Program-made: the position numbers and the translations under genes
From: Acidovorax sp.
Lineage (GTDB): Bacteria > Pseudomonadota > Gammaproteobacteria > Burkholderiales > Burkholderiaceae_C
Assembly: GCA_030692685.1 (NCBI GenBank)
Contig: JAUXZO010000099.1
Location: forward strand, 20,135-84,134
DNA length: 64,000 bases
Reading direction: 5' to 3'
The notes under the pieces: model-generated
What the model was told of the DNA's origin: nothing
The model's database searches: none
The model's input: only the letters and a program-made list of their open reading frames with translations
Part shown: in pieces, positions 33,811 through 42,546 of the stretch
Layout of the letters: each line of letters starts with the position of its first letter
How positions within the stretch are numbered: position 1 is the first letter of the stretch

Positions 33811-34890
33811 TTAAGGTTCAGTGGAGTTCTCTTGCGGCGGGTAGATCCACCGGTACAGCGGGTCCACCAGCATCAGCACCGCAATCAACCGGCACACCTG
33901 AAACGCGGTGACCACCGGCACCCCCAGTTGCAGCACTTTGGCGGTGATGGCCATTTCGGTGATTCCGCCGGGGGACGTGCCCAGTAGCAGCGTGACCCAG
34001 GGCAGACCCGTGGCCCATGCCAGTAGTGCGGCAAACAGCGCACAGATCCCCATCAGCCCCAGCGTGCCCACGGCCACCGACGCCAGCCAGCGGGGTGCCG
34101 TGCGCAGAAAATCGGCCCGAAAACGCACGCCCAGGCTGACGCCAATCACCAGTTGCGCAGCGTTGACCATGCTTTGGGGCACGGCTGACAGGCTGAAACC
34201 CGCCATGGTGATGCCCATGGACACCAGCATGGCGCCCATGAACCAGGGGTTGGCGCGGCCCAGGCGGTCCATGACCAGCGCACCGGCACCGGTGAGCAGT
34301 GCCATCAGCGCCAGCCCGGGCCAGTCCACCACCCGCAGCGTGGGCGGCAGGATGTCGAGGCCGTGCAGGCCGCTCCACTGCAGCGCAAAGGGGATGGTCA
34401 CCGTGACGATCAGCAGCCGCAGGCTGTGGCTGGCGGCCACGAGATCAGTGCGGGCGTTTTCGCGCTCGGACAGCAGCGTCATCTCGGAGGCCGCGCCAAT
34501 CGCCCCCGCAAAGTAAGTGGTGGCTCGCATCATCGGGGCGGGCACGCCGTGCATGCGGGGCGCATGCACCCGGTACAGCCAGGCACCAAACAGCCAGCCC
34601 AGCACCAGCGCCCACACAATGCCCAGCGCAATCGCCCACCACAGGCCGCCGACCAGCGCCACCACCTGGGGGGTGAAGTACAGGCCCAGCGCCGCGCCAA
34701 TGGTCCACTGCCCGGCGTTGCGCAGCGGGCCCCAGCTTTCGGTGGGCCCGCCCAAGATGGACACCACAGACGTGGCCAGCAAGGGGCCGATCATCCAGGG
34801 CAACGGTGTGTTCAGCGCGACGCAGGCTGCGGCGGCGGCCCAGGCCAGCGCAAGAGTGGCGAGGGTGCGAAGGGCGAAAGTCAGGCGCAT
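33811..34890 (-). CDS. AbrB-family membrane protein
   Basis: A 359-residue, very hydrophobic protein with about ten predicted membrane segments, of the AbrB family (PF05145, named from a putative ammonia monooxygenase regulator). It has the two-fold repeat typical of the family: LNTPLPWMIGPLLA in the first half and LGRANPWFMGAMLV in the second. GTSPGGITEMAITAKVL near the C-terminus is the most conserved part. It is unrelated to the Bacillus DNA-binding AbrB. The ATG at 34890 precedes the first membrane helix; the frame extends upstream through low-quality sequence. Confidence 0.88.
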   Translation of the reverse strand: MRLTFALRTLATLALAWAAAAACVALNTPLPWMIGPLLATSVVSILGGPTESWGPLRNAGQWTIGAALGLYFTPQVVALVGGLWWAIALGIVWALVLGWLFGAWLYRVHAPRMHGVPAPMMRATTYFAGAIGAASEMTLLSERENARTDLVAASHSLRLLIVTVTIPFALQWSGLHGLDILPPTLRVVDWPGLALMALLTGAGALVMDRLGRANPWFMGAMLVSMGITMAGFSLSAVPQSMVNAAQLVIGVSLGVRFRADFLRTAPRWLASVAVGTLGLMGICALFAALLAWATGLPWVTLLLGTSPGGITEMAITAKVLQLGVPVVTAFQVCRLIAVLMLVDPLYRWIYPPQENSTEP

Positions 34891-35208
34891 GCGCGGGCGG
34901 TGGGGGGCATGAGGGGTTGCGGGGTTGCGGGGAACGGGGCACAGACCGGTGTGCAGCCCAGCTTGGCAGAAGAAGGCAGGCAAGTATCGCGCCCCTGCCC
35001 TACCGCTCCAGCTATCGGGGTACTGCCCAGGTGGCATGGCTGACATCGCCAGAGGGAAGCAGCTGCGGCCACAACGGGGAGCGGGCGCATCTTTTAAAAG
35101 TACCCACGGCACCAGAGGTGTGATGCCAGCGGAGACCTCAAAATATGAGTCAAATTGGCCTCTAGCGCTTATCCAACAAGCGCTAGTAGCTTCACTATTA
35201 ATAGCAAC
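34891..35208. other. Intergenic region upstream of the AbrB-family gene
   Basis: This 318-bp gap holds the leader of the AbrB-family gene and palindromic repeat copy e at its far end. The hemerythrin gene stops at 35209. No small gene with coding support was found. Confidence 0.55.
35147..35208 (+). repeat. Palindromic repeat family, copy e
   Basis: TTGGCCTCTAGCGCTT (35155-35170) faces AAGCGCTAGTAGC (35178-35190) across a 7-bp loop. It ends one base before the hemerythrin-gene stop codon. Confidence 0.85.
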
Positions 35209-35865
35209 TTAACCCGCACCCCGCCGTGCCGCCATCTCACGCCCCATCGCGGGCAGGCTTTCGGGCGGCAGCAACTGCAGGGCAGCGGGGTAAGCAGTGC
35301 CCTCTTCGGCCGTCATGTGGTCGGCGTAGCGGGCGGCAAAGCGGTCCAGCGCGGCGTTGTCGTCCGGGCTGAAAACGGGGGGATGGGGGCCATCACCATC
35401 GCTATCGCTATCGCTATCGCCAGCGGCAGCGGCAGTCGCATTTCCAACATCTTCTACATTTTCTACATCTCGATCAGGCACCCGGTCCACCAACGCCTGC
35501 AGCGGCCCCCGCGCGGCAGCCCAGTCGGACGTCATGTGGGCGTGGTCGGTGCGCAAACGCTGCACCAGCGCCTGCACCTCGGCAGAAGCCCCAGCCATCA
35601 GCAGCGGAAACACGTGCAGTTCTTCGTCCTGGTGGTGCAGCGGTGCGGCGATGTCGAAATACCGCAGCACATCGCGCGCAGCCTGGCGGGCGTTGTCATC
35701 GGCGCCGTGCAGCAGTACATGCGCGCGCAGTCGGGCCAGCAGGGCCAGGGTGCGCACCACCCGCTCGTGGCAGGCTTCGAGCATGGCGAAGGGCTGCTCA
35801 AAGCCCACGGCCGGCGCGCTGAATCCCTGGACGGGGCGGGTAGAGGTGCGGGCTGCCAAGCTCAC
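35209..35865 (-). CDS. Hemerythrin-like domain protein
   Basis: A 218-residue soluble protein with the hemerythrin histidine and acid pattern: ACHERVVR, LHHQDEELHVF, TDHAHM and DHMTAEEGTAYP, ligands for a diiron centre. Such proteins bind O2 or NO or repair iron-sulfur centres. An insert of about 20 residues rich in Asp, Ser and Ala (AAAAGDSDSDSDGDG) interrupts the third helix region; it is coded by a hexanucleotide repeat (35398-35420). The GTG start at 35865 overlaps the stop of the upstream small gene by 4 bp (GTGA), implying coupling. The open frame further upstream is spurious. Confidence 0.85.
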   Translation of the reverse strand: MSLAARTSTRPVQGFSAPAVGFEQPFAMLEACHERVVRTLALLARLRAHVLLHGADDNARQAARDVLRYFDIAAPLHHQDEELHVFPLLMAGASAEVQALVQRLRTDHAHMTSDWAAARGPLQALVDRVPDRDVENVEDVGNATAAAAGDSDSDSDGDGPHPPVFSPDDNAALDRFAARYADHMTAEEGTAYPAALQLLPPESLPAMGREMAARRGAG

Positions 35866-36275
35866 CCAAACCGCACGGGCTGGCCCTGTCGGTCGAACGG
35901 AATGTAGGCCCCGTGCGCCCCGCCCTTGATCGCGTCCACCATGCGCTGCAAAGGCGCTTCGGCGTCGGCACTGGTGGGCGCCTTGTTCAGCGTGCCCGAC
36001 AGGGCCGCCGCAAACACCATGGCCCAGTCGTGGCCAGGGGCGGTGAACTGGCGGGCGTCGTCCACCAGCGCGTCGAACGACAGCAGCTCTTGCGGGGTTT
36101 TGTCGACGCACATCAGCGGCACCAGCGCGCCACCCTGCCCGGCTTCAAAGTGGATGCGCTGAGCCGGAGTAGCGTCTTCGGGCAACTCCACGGCGGCAAA
36201 TACAAACAGCAAGCGCTGGGGTTCGGGCTGCGCGCGCGCGGCCAACAAAAGGTCGTCGAAGCTGGCAATGTCCAT
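35862..36275 (-). CDS. Conserved small protein of unknown function
   Basis: A 137-residue soluble acidic protein (MDIASFDDLLLAARAQPEPQ, then LLFVFAAVELPEDATPAQ and GALVPLMCVDKTP). I recognise it as a Comamonadaceae family that, from memory, is sometimes auto-labelled ribonucleotide reductase subunit alpha; it has none of that enzyme's catalytic motifs, and the real class II enzyme is nearby at 38339. Function unknown. The ATG at 36275 is preferred over a TTG at 36290. Its stop overlaps the hemerythrin gene's GTG start by 4 bp. Confidence 0.75.
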   Translation of the reverse strand: MDIASFDDLLLAARAQPEPQRLLFVFAAVELPEDATPAQRIHFEAGQGGALVPLMCVDKTPQELLSFDALVDDARQFTAPGHDWAMVFAAALSGTLNKAPTSADAEAPLQRMVDAIKGGAHGAYIPFDRQGQPVRFG

Positions 36276-36310
36276 GAAGAAGTCTCGCAATCAAAAAAGT
36301 TGGCGGGGGG

Positions 36311-36988
36311 TCAAAAACCTGGCACTACGCCACGGTCGGTGTGCAGCGTGCTGACATAGGCACTGGCCACCGGGCGCACGCGTGCAGCTTTGCGAGATTT
36401 GACGGTGCCAATGCTCACAAAACACAAGGCCTGCTCGGAAGCGGTCAGCTGGAAAAGCGCGCGCAGGCTGTCGGCTTTGAGGGCCTTGCCGCTGGTCAAT
36501 GCAGAGCCATACCCCTGCGCGGTGGCCATCAGCAGCATGTTTTGCACGGCACACCCCGCAGAGACAGTGCGCTCGGCCAGGTCCACATCGGCATCGCCAC
36601 GCACTGCATCCACCACCGCCAGCAACAGGACGGGGGAGCGGTAGGCCTTCTCGCGGGCTTGCTCTGCCTGCTCCGGCGTGGCGGCGGGGTCGCGCTCCAG
36701 CAGGGCTTGGGCAAACACGTCAGCCAGTGGCTGGCGAGAGGCCTCCGGCACCAGGATGAAGCGCCAGGGCAGCAACTGGCCATGGTCCGGCGCATGGGCG
36801 GCGGCGCTCAGGATCTGCGCCAGCTCCGCCGCGTTGGGCCCCGGGGAGCCCAGGCGTTTGGGCAGGATGGTCTGGCGCGACTGGATCAGCGCCGCCGCCA
36901 TGCCCGCCACATCGTCGGCCACCGGCGCGCGCACCGCGGTGGCAGGCGACTTGGACACAGGGCTCAAAGGCCAGGGGATGACAGCCAT
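36311..36988 (-). CDS. Nitroreductase-family protein (YdjA-like)
   Basis: A 225-residue FMN-dependent oxidoreductase-type protein. It has SRQTILPKRLGSPGPN near residue 40 (the FMN phosphate region of the YdjA group), HAPDHGQLLPWRFI, and the late AGCAVQNMLLMATAQGYGSALTSG, all conserved in small single-domain nitroreductases. The substrate is unknown. The ATG at 36988 lies 19 bp after the nnrS stop, so it is probably the last gene of the nrdJ-nnrS run. Confidence 0.88.
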   Translation of the reverse strand: MAVIPWPLSPVSKSPATAVRAPVADDVAGMAAALIQSRQTILPKRLGSPGPNAAELAQILSAAAHAPDHGQLLPWRFILVPEASRQPLADVFAQALLERDPAATPEQAEQAREKAYRSPVLLLAVVDAVRGDADVDLAERTVSAGCAVQNMLLMATAQGYGSALTSGKALKADSLRALFQLTASEQALCFVSIGTVKSRKAARVRPVASAYVSTLHTDRGVVPGF

Positions 36989-37007
36989 TGCAAATCCTTG
37001 AAGGGCC

Positions 37008-38342
37008 TCAGCCCGGCCGCCCGTCGGCGCGCAGACGGCCATACCATCCACCCAGACGCAAGCCCCAGGCGCCCATGGTGCCGGCCCACAGCACCGCCGA
37101 CATCGGCAGCAGCCAGAGCAACACGACACCGGCGACGCCCGGCACGGCAGCAGCAATGCGCAGCACGGTGGCGGCTTGCAGCAGCCAGAACAGCGACCAC
37201 GCCACACGGTCGGCCACCAGCGCGCGCCCGCTGTGCCCACACGACACCCGCGTGACCATGGCCAGCATCAACGATGCCAGGCACCCCATGGTCAGCGCAT
37301 GCAAGGCCCCCAGGCCCAGGCCACCGAAACCCAGGCCCCACGCCAGCCACTGCGATACGCCCCCGAGCAGGAAGGCCACGCCCAGCCACAAGAAGCCGAT
37401 GTGCAGCATGGCCAGCAACTTGTTCTTGAGGCTTTGCACAAGCCCCCACACACAAGCCAGCCAGACCAGAATGCCCCCGACCACCAACTGCAGCGTACCG
37501 TGCACCAGCCCCCATGCGAGGCCTACGGCGCTGGACGTGACCCCCGCCCACTCCAACCACGCGGCCAGCACCTGCAGCAGCGCCGCCGCCAGCATCAGCC
37601 ACAGCACCCAGAAGGGCCGCCACGCCCGGACCATGGGCATGGCGCTGGACGTGAAAAATGGAATCATGCGGTGGGCCACGGTGACATACACCACAACCAC
37701 AAACCCCCACAGCCCCGTGAACACCCAGGCCCTCGCCAGTGCAGGCGCCCCCAGCATCAGACTGAGCCACAAACCCACCACACTGGCGCTGCCAAGCCAG
37801 CAGGCGCCTGCAATGACGCGCGCATGCACCTGGTCTTGCGCCTGGCTCAGTCGCACACGGCCCCAGAACAGCGCGGTCATCCACACCAGCCCACCACAGG
37901 CCAGCGCCAACCCGGCCAGCGCCACCCCCACATGCAGATGCGCGCCCGCCAGCCACAACAACCACCCCGCAGCCTGGGACAGCAAGGGATAGCGCAGCGC
38001 CTCGACCGGCACCGGATCCACATCCAGCCACTTGGGGCCCGCCGTAAAAAGGAAGCCTGAAAAGAACAGGGGGATGAAACCAAACGCCATCACCGCCGAG
38101 TGCACCAGCGTGGGCGACAACGCCGCCGCCAACTCCAGCCATTGGGTGGACCGATCGACCTGCACCAGCGCCCACCACAGCCCCGATGCCACCAGCACCA
38201 CCATGGCCAGCAAAAAACCCAGCCGATGCGGTGCCAGCATCACGTGGCGCCAGCGCCAGTGTTTGTCCATTTGCGCAAGTGCGTCGGCAGAGGGCTTGCC
38301 AGACGCCACGTGCAGGGGAATGGTGGGGCGGGCGGCAGTCAC
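37008..38342 (-). CDS. nnrS: NnrS family membrane protein
   Basis: A 444-residue polytopic membrane protein with about 12 hydrophobic segments. NnrS proteins are haem- and copper-containing and linked to nitric oxide stress and denitrification. Family marks are HSAVMAFGFIPLFFSGFLFTAGPKWL near residue 85, VTVAHRMIPFFTSSAM near residue 225 and HALTMGCLASLMLAMVTRVSCGHSGR near residue 355. A GTG start at 38342 overlaps the nrdJ TGA by 4 bp (GTGA), so it is probably translated coupled to nrdJ; ATG at 38270 is an alternative. Its place beside the nar cluster supports a role in nitrosative stress during nitrate respiration. Confidence 0.88.
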   Translation of the reverse strand: MTAARPTIPLHVASGKPSADALAQMDKHWRWRHVMLAPHRLGFLLAMVVLVASGLWWALVQVDRSTQWLELAAALSPTLVHSAVMAFGFIPLFFSGFLFTAGPKWLDVDPVPVEALRYPLLSQAAGWLLWLAGAHLHVGVALAGLALACGGLVWMTALFWGRVRLSQAQDQVHARVIAGACWLGSASVVGLWLSLMLGAPALARAWVFTGLWGFVVVVYVTVAHRMIPFFTSSAMPMVRAWRPFWVLWLMLAAALLQVLAAWLEWAGVTSSAVGLAWGLVHGTLQLVVGGILVWLACVWGLVQSLKNKLLAMLHIGFLWLGVAFLLGGVSQWLAWGLGFGGLGLGALHALTMGCLASLMLAMVTRVSCGHSGRALVADRVAWSLFWLLQAATVLRIAAAVPGVAGVVLLWLLPMSAVLWAGTMGAWGLRLGGWYGRLRADGRPG

Positions 38343-40810
38343 CCGCAGCTTCCCAGGTGCCCACACTGCGTGCAGTAGTCACAACCATCCTTGCGGATCA
38401 CCGCGTGGGCGCCACATTCGCTGCACTTCTTGCCCGCCATGGCATGTGGCACGGCCAGTGGGGGCGGCGCGGGTTCATCCAGCGGCAGTTGCTGCTGCAC
38501 CGGGTCGGCCACGCGGCGCGCCAAAATGTTCTGGATGGCATAGGCCATCGCCGCCACTTCGGAGTCGTGCCACATGGGCACCACCGCGCCGTCGTCCTTG
38601 CGGTGCGTGCCCAGGCGCACGGGTCCGCGGTCCCAGGCAACCTTGCGCATGTCGCTCAGGGCACGCTCCAGAAAACCACCGCGTGCTGCCAGCGACAGCA
38701 TGCGCATGCTGGACGTGATCCATTGCTGCGACTCGCCGCTTTGCCCCACCGGCATGAAAAACTCGATGGCGCGGTCTACCGTGCCTCCACCCAATCCAGC
38801 GACGCCCGTAGGAACCGGAAGGAACGAGACGATGAGGTACAGCGTTTTGTGGCCCTCTTGTGTCCAGTATTCAAGCTTTTCGGCGACTGCGGAGAGGCCG
38901 CCTTGGGGGCGGCTTTCGATGACCGTGCGCATGGGGTCTGCGGGCGATGAAGCAGCAGACGCCACAACGGGTGCGGGTGCCGTTACAGGTGCGGACGTCG
39001 AGGCCGGCTCTGCGTGAACCTCCAGCACCGACCCCAAGATGGCGTTTGGACGGTAAGTGGCCAGGCCTTTGAGCTTGGCGCGCCAGGCCTGCAGGTACAG
39101 GTCCTTGAAATCGTCGTAGGGGTAGTCGGCCGGAATGTTCACCGTCTTGGAAATGGCGGTGTCCACAAAGGGCTGCACCGCCTCCATCATCGCGATGTGG
39201 CCTTCAGCAGGCATTGCCAGGGCCGAGACAAAATAGTCCGGCAGCGCATTCACGTCGCCCCCCAGTTCACGGTAGAGGCGCCAAGCGTGGTCTTCCACCG
39301 CGTACTCCGAGGTGGTGCCATCGGCCTCACGCTTCTTGCGCTTGTACATCCACGAAAACGGCGGCTCGATGCCGTTGGAGGCGTTGTCGGCAAAGGCCAG
39401 GCTGACGGTGCCGGTGGGCGCGATGGAGAGCAGGTGGCTGTTGCGAATTCCGTGCTGACGAATGGCCGCCTTGAGTGAATCGGGCAGGCGGCTGGCAAAC
39501 GTGCCTTCCGCCAGATAACCGATGGCATCGAACTTGGGAAACACACCTTTCTCGCGCGCCAGGTCTACCGAGGCCGCATAAGCCGCATCGCGCATGCATT
39601 CGGCAATGCGCGCCGCCATGGTGCGGCCTTCGGGCAGGTCGTAGCGCACGCACAGCATGGCCAAGGTGTTGCCCATGCCGGTAAATCCCACGCCGATGCG
39701 CCGTTTCGCCATGGCCTCGTCGCGCTGTTGAGGCAATGGCCAGTAGGTCACATCCAGCACGTTGTCGAGTGCACGCACCTGCAGTGCAACCGATTTGGTG
39801 AAGGCATCAAAATCAAACGCGGCCACACCGCCGACGCCAAACGGGTACTGCACAAAGCGGGTCAGGATGATGGGGCCGAGGTCGCAGCACCCGTAGGAGG
39901 GAAGTGGCTGCTCACCGCATGGATTCGTAGCCGCAATCTCTTCACAGTAATGCAGGTTGTTGTCTTCGTTGATGCGGCCCAGAAACAGAATGCCGGGCTC
40001 GGCAAAGTCGTAGGCCGACTTCATGATCGTGTCCCACAGCTCGCGGGCGGGCACGGTGGCGTAGACCCATTGGCCGTCTTCGCGCTGGCGGGCGCCCTGC
40101 ATCAGCAAGGCTTCGCCGGGCTTGGCTTTGTGCACCAGCTCCCATTGCGCGTGGTTTTGCACCGCGTGGATGAAATCATCCGACACGCCCACCGACACGT
40201 TGAAGTTGTTCCAGCGGCCCGGTGTACGCTTGGCGGTAATGAACTCGTGCACATCGGGGTGGTCGATGCGCAGCACGCCCATCTGCGCGCCCCGACGGGC
40301 GCCTGCGCTCTCCACCGTGGAGCAAGACTGGTCGAACACGTTCATGTAACTGCACGGTCCCGACGCCATCGACGCGGTGCCCTTGACGTAGGCGCCCTTG
40401 GGCCGGATGCGCGAGAAGTCGTAACCCACGCCACCACCACGGCGCATGGTTTCTGCGGCCTCGCGCAGGGCTTCGTAGATGCCGGGGAAGCCTTCGTCGT
40501 CTACACCCTGGATGCAATCGCCCACGGGCTGCACAAAGCAGTTGATGAGCGTGGCCTGGATGGCCGTGCCTGCGGCGCTCATGATGCGGCCGGCCCCGAT
40601 GGCGCCCGCTTTCAGATTCGCCAAAAACAGTGCCTCGTATTTGTCGCGCAGCTCAGGTTTCTCCACGGACGCCAAGGCCCGTGCGACGCGCTGGTAAAGC
40701 TCGTCGGCGGTGGTCTCGCCAGATTTGAGGTACTTCTCGCGCAGCACATCAAGGCTGATGGGCTGCAAGGATGTGAGTGGGGCCAGGGAGGGGGTAGGTT
40801 CGCGCTTCAT
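38339..40810 (-). CDS. nrdJ: Adenosylcobalamin-dependent ribonucleotide reductase (class II)
   Basis: An 823-residue monomeric class II enzyme that reduces ribonucleotides to deoxyribonucleotides with a B12-derived radical, without needing oxygen. Marks are MRRGGGVGYDFSRIRPKG, the glycyl-free NPCGEQPLPSYGCCDLG active-site region and SIAPTGTVSLAFADNASNGIEP. A C-terminal zinc-ribbon-like CSECG...CTQCG probably recycles the active-site disulfide. The ATG at 40810 is preferred. An inserted Ala/Pro-rich linker is near residue 610. No cobalamin riboswitch was recognisable upstream. Oxygen independence fits the neighbouring nitrate respiration genes. Confidence 0.95.
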   Translation of the reverse strand: MKREPTPSLAPLTSLQPISLDVLREKYLKSGETTADELYQRVARALASVEKPELRDKYEALFLANLKAGAIGAGRIMSAAGTAIQATLINCFVQPVGDCIQGVDDEGFPGIYEALREAAETMRRGGGVGYDFSRIRPKGAYVKGTASMASGPCSYMNVFDQSCSTVESAGARRGAQMGVLRIDHPDVHEFITAKRTPGRWNNFNVSVGVSDDFIHAVQNHAQWELVHKAKPGEALLMQGARQREDGQWVYATVPARELWDTIMKSAYDFAEPGILFLGRINEDNNLHYCEEIAATNPCGEQPLPSYGCCDLGPIILTRFVQYPFGVGGVAAFDFDAFTKSVALQVRALDNVLDVTYWPLPQQRDEAMAKRRIGVGFTGMGNTLAMLCVRYDLPEGRTMAARIAECMRDAAYAASVDLAREKGVFPKFDAIGYLAEGTFASRLPDSLKAAIRQHGIRNSHLLSIAPTGTVSLAFADNASNGIEPPFSWMYKRKKREADGTTSEYAVEDHAWRLYRELGGDVNALPDYFVSALAMPAEGHIAMMEAVQPFVDTAISKTVNIPADYPYDDFKDLYLQAWRAKLKGLATYRPNAILGSVLEVHAEPASTSAPVTAPAPVVASAASSPADPMRTVIESRPQGGLSAVAEKLEYWTQEGHKTLYLIVSFLPVPTGVAGLGGGTVDRAIEFFMPVGQSGESQQWITSSMRMLSLAARGGFLERALSDMRKVAWDRGPVRLGTHRKDDGAVVPMWHDSEVAAMAYAIQNILARRVADPVQQQLPLDEPAPPPLAVPHAMAGKKCSECGAHAVIRKDGCDYCTQCGHLGSCG

Positions 40811-40950
40811 GGGTGCAGATGATTGGTGTTCACACGATGTCAGCATTGCGCTCCGTCAACAAGGCATCACAGGGACCCCCGCTCAGGCCGGGGTTGAACG
40901 CAGCGCGATGGCGCAGCGTTGCGCCAACCGCTAGCATGCGCCGCACGGCG

Positions 40951-41625
40951 CTAATCCACAAGCACTTGTCCGTCATGCTCTACGTAGGGGTGATACGGAC
41001 CCGTCCCACTGTGATCTGCCCGGGACGCGGGTACAAAACCACCGCTTTGCACGTCAAAAACATGCACCTCGCCCTCCTCGATCACATAGTGCCAGCCGTG
41101 CAGGCTGATCTGACCAGACTGGACACGACTGCGCACCATGGGGTACTCCATGAGGCGTTCGAGCTGCAGCACCACGGCGCGCTGTTCGGTGCGGCGCAGC
41201 ACTTCGGGGCCGGGCTGCATGGGCAGCAGGGCTTCGCGCCCCAGGTCCAGCCAGCGGTTCAGGTTGGGTGCCTCGGACGAAACCTCACCATACATCGCCT
41301 TGATAGCCCCACAGTGACTGTGGCCGCACACCACAATGCGGCGCACGTGCAGATTGAGCACCGCAAATTCAATGGCGGCTGTGGTTCCATGGTGTCCGTG
41401 CGACCCGTCATAGGGCGGGATGAATGCCCCGACATTTCGCACGAGAAACAACTCGCCCGGGCCCGCGCCTGTCAGCAGATAAGGCACCAGGCGCGAGTCG
41501 GAGCAACCGATGAACAAGGTGGTGGGGTGCTGTCCTTCGTCCACCAGCGTCTGAAACTGCTGGCGGTACTGCGGGAACGCGTCATCATGAAACCGACGCA
41601 GCCGGGCCAACAGCTCATCCGGCAT
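40951..41625 (-). CDS. can: Beta-class carbonic anhydrase
   Basis: A 224-residue zinc enzyme that interconverts CO2 and bicarbonate. The zinc and catalytic motifs are IGCSDSRLVP near residue 40 and CGHSHCGAIKAMYG near residue 99. The zinc ligands are the Cys of CSDSR, the His and the Cys of HSHC. It starts 43 bp after the parvulin gene's stop, so it may be read from the nar transcript and supply bicarbonate during anaerobic growth. Confidence 0.95.
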   Translation of the reverse strand: MPDELLARLRRFHDDAFPQYRQQFQTLVDEGQHPTTLFIGCSDSRLVPYLLTGAGPGELFLVRNVGAFIPPYDGSHGHHGTTAAIEFAVLNLHVRRIVVCGHSHCGAIKAMYGEVSSEAPNLNRWLDLGREALLPMQPGPEVLRRTEQRAVVLQLERLMEYPMVRSRVQSGQISLHGWHYVIEEGEVHVFDVQSGGFVPASRADHSGTGPYHPYVEHDGQVLVD

Positions 41626-41667
41626 GGCTTCTCGCCTTGCAGAGACGCTTGCCCACCTTCATGACGC

Positions 41668-42546
41668 TCATTGCACCAAAGGCGAATCCGCTGCTTCCAG
41701 CGCGATACCTTCCACCACTGCATCGCCTGCCAGCAAACTCATGTACTGGTGGAGCGCCCGCCCGCGTGACTGCATGGTCAGCACCCGCGCAATGCGCTCG
41801 CGCACTTCGACATACGGCGGCACCACGCCTTCTCGGCGCTCCAGCACTTCAATAATATGAAAGCCAAAACGGCTGTGCACCAGCGTGGGATGCACGCCCG
41901 TGCGTGCCTGGCCTTGCTGGGGGTGAAACAAGGCTTTGGTGAGCTCGGGGGCGCAGTCGTCCGGGCCAATCCAGCCAAGATCGCCGCCCTGGGCGCTGGT
42001 GGGGCAATTGGAGAGCTCTGATGCGAGTTGCGCAAAGCGGCTGTCGGCGGTGTCTTTGTGCGTCAACTCCAGCAGTGCTCTTTCTGCGTGTACCGCCAGG
42101 GCTTGTACATTGATGCCGGGTGTCACAGCAAACAGGATATGGCGTACATGCAGCGCTTGCCCGACGGTGAACTGCGATGCATGGGCCTGGTGGTAGCGTT
42201 CGCACTCAGAATCGTCCGGCTCGGGGCTGATGACCTCGGCGTCCACCATGGACTCCAGCACCTCGCGGTCTGTCTCGGTAAGCTCTGGCGCGAGCGTTCC
42301 CACAAATGGCGCGAGGAGGCCCTGCTCCACAGCGTGTTGACGCAAAAGTTCGGCGTAAGCGCGCTCGCGCAATTCGCCTTCCGTGGGGCGAAGGCCCTGC
42401 GCATGCAGCGCGACGCCATTGATCGTAGCTACCGGCAACACCTGCACTTCCGCCGCCGGGCTGAATGGAGCAGGCGCCCCCCCTCCACCTGCACAACCGC
42501 ACGATCCACTGCCACAACCGCCCGAAGAAACCATGGAATCAGTCAT
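41668..42546 (-). CDS. Parvulin-type peptidyl-prolyl isomerase at the end of the nar operon
   Basis: A 292-residue PpiC/SurA-like protein with a parvulin domain at about residues 130-235 (HVRHILFAVTPG, then GGDLGWIG and HSRFGFHIIEVL). Similar genes occur at the end of betaproteobacterial nar operons, and NifM shows that such proteins can help mature metalloenzymes, so a role in nitrate reductase assembly is plausible. The N-terminus is unusual: Gly/Cys-rich GGCGSGSCGCAGGGG at residues 9-23, with no signal peptide. Its ATG shares one base with the narI TAA (TAATG). Confidence 0.88.
   Translation of the reverse strand: MTDSMVSSGGCGSGSCGCAGGGGAPAPFSPAAEVQVLPVATINGVALHAQGLRPTEGELRERAYAELLRQHAVEQGLLAPFVGTLAPELTETDREVLESMVDAEVISPEPDDSECERYHQAHASQFTVGQALHVRHILFAVTPGINVQALAVHAERALLELTHKDTADSRFAQLASELSNCPTSAQGGDLGWIGPDDCAPELTKALFHPQQGQARTGVHPTLVHSRFGFHIIEVLERREGVVPPYVEVRERIARVLTMQSRGRALHQYMSLLAGDAVVEGIALEAADSPLVQ

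Noticed and set aside
36964..38388. A 474-residue minus-strand frame opposed in phase to nnrS
   Set aside because: It shares the strand but a different frame with nnrS, whose membrane-protein motifs are clear; the alternative is Gly/Ala-rich without a family.
40811..40950. Cobalamin riboswitch upstream of nrdJ
   Set aside because: The 140-bp leader has a GC hairpin but no recognisable B12-box sequence.
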